DNA from: Acidaminococcus intestini DSM 21505
GTDB taxonomy: Bacteria; Bacillota; Negativicutes; Acidaminococcales; Acidaminococcaceae
NCBI RefSeq assembly: GCF_000425045.1
Contig: NZ_AULA01000012.1
Span: forward strand, 1 to 54,955
Reading direction: 5' to 3'
Length of the DNA stretch: 54,955 nt
Shown here piece by piece: positions 54,773 through 54,955 of this stretch. Position 1 is the stretch's first letter, and every line of letters starts with the position of its first letter. The translations under genes were made by a program, and so were the position numbers. The notes below the pieces were generated by a model. It searched no databases. It was not told the DNA's origin and saw only the letters and a list, made by a program, of their open reading frames with translations.

Positions 54773-54955
54773 ATGCCTTCTCTAGATTATATCGAAAAAT
54801 TAACAGGAATTAAAGAGGAATGGATTCAAAATTTAAAGGAAACGGAATCAGCCTTGGTTTTAGCGGTTCAGCTGCCGCCTCAAGAACACATCTGCCCTCA
54901 TTGTAAGGCCACTACAAGACGCATAAAGGGCTACTATACGCGCCTCATCAAACAT
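54773..54955 (+). CDS. ISL3-family transposase, N-terminal fragment (runs off right edge)
   Basis: The first 61 residues of a transposase. ATG 54773 is preceded by a weak GTGAG site. HICPHCKATTRRIKGYYTR is the N-terminal zinc-ribbon start of ISL3-family transposases, where CPHC is the first metal pair. The rest lies outside the window. Orientation equals that of the left-edge fragment, which supplies the C-terminus of a similar protein. This is consistent with two copies of the same IS flanking the window. Confidence 0.82.
   Translation, partial: MPSLDYIEKLTGIKEEWIQNLKETESALVLAVQLPPQEHICPHCKATTRRIKGYYTRLIKH

Overview
The window looks like chromosome from a Negativicutes bacterium (Firmicutes with an outer membrane), most likely Acidaminococcus or a close relative. 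This assignment is inference from gene content: Firmicutes-type genes (CggR-led glycolytic operon, glmS ribozyme, YlbF, MobV element) sit next to an autotransporter with an outer-membrane beta-barrel. Both window edges lie inside same-orientation ISL3-family insertion sequences, as expected if a short-read contig ended at repeated IS copies.

Layout. 1-9.7 kb: IS end, TerB-like gene, a frameshifted gamma-glutamyltransferase, glutaredoxin-like and HAD genes, two sodium-coupled transporters, a MarR/pirin pair, and about 1 kb of decayed sequence with dispersed repeats. 9.7-16.6 kb: glycolytic operon cggR-gap-(pgk::tpi fusion)-gpmI-eno. 16.8-18.9 kb: glmS under a metabolite-sensing ribozyme. 19-22.6 kb: DtxR-type regulator, ylbF-murB, an EamA transporter, a VOC protein and an ArsR regulator. 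22.6-26.5 kb: a malolactic-type locus (LysR regulator divergent from malolactic/malic enzyme and an AEC permease) with a perfect 23-bp hairpin in the predicted leader. 26.6-32.9 kb: HD hydrolase, LURP-one protein, a repeat-rich gap, an autotransporter pseudogene with three lesions, and a metallo-hydrolase. 33-38.7 kb: SSS symporter, glucosaminidase, trmL, then a folate run (PTPS/QueD-like, folE2, folP, folK) with no folB. 38.7-46.8 kb: membrane protein, glycosyltransferase, DUF4127 protein, AbgA-like amidohydrolase, nucleobase permease and guaA.

46.77-54.56 kb: a compact 7.8-kb integrative mobilizable element inserted at the 3' end of guaA. The 12-bp core GAGTGGGAATAA (the last codons of guaA) is duplicated at both ends. 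Inside are an XRE repressor, divergent promoters with repeated operators, xis, int, a MobC-like protein, a RepA-like ATPase with iterons, a MobV relaxase, and a Tet(W)-type tetracycline resistance gene behind an attenuator leader. The displaced guaA terminator lies just beyond attR.

Most notable: the guaA tet(W) element and its regulatory and end repeats; the CExxHGH PTPS standing where FolB would be expected; the PGK-TIM fusion; the malolactic locus with its leader hairpin; a DAACS transporter lacking the substrate-binding arginine; and two families of dispersed intergenic repeats. No CRISPR array, tRNA or rRNA was seen.
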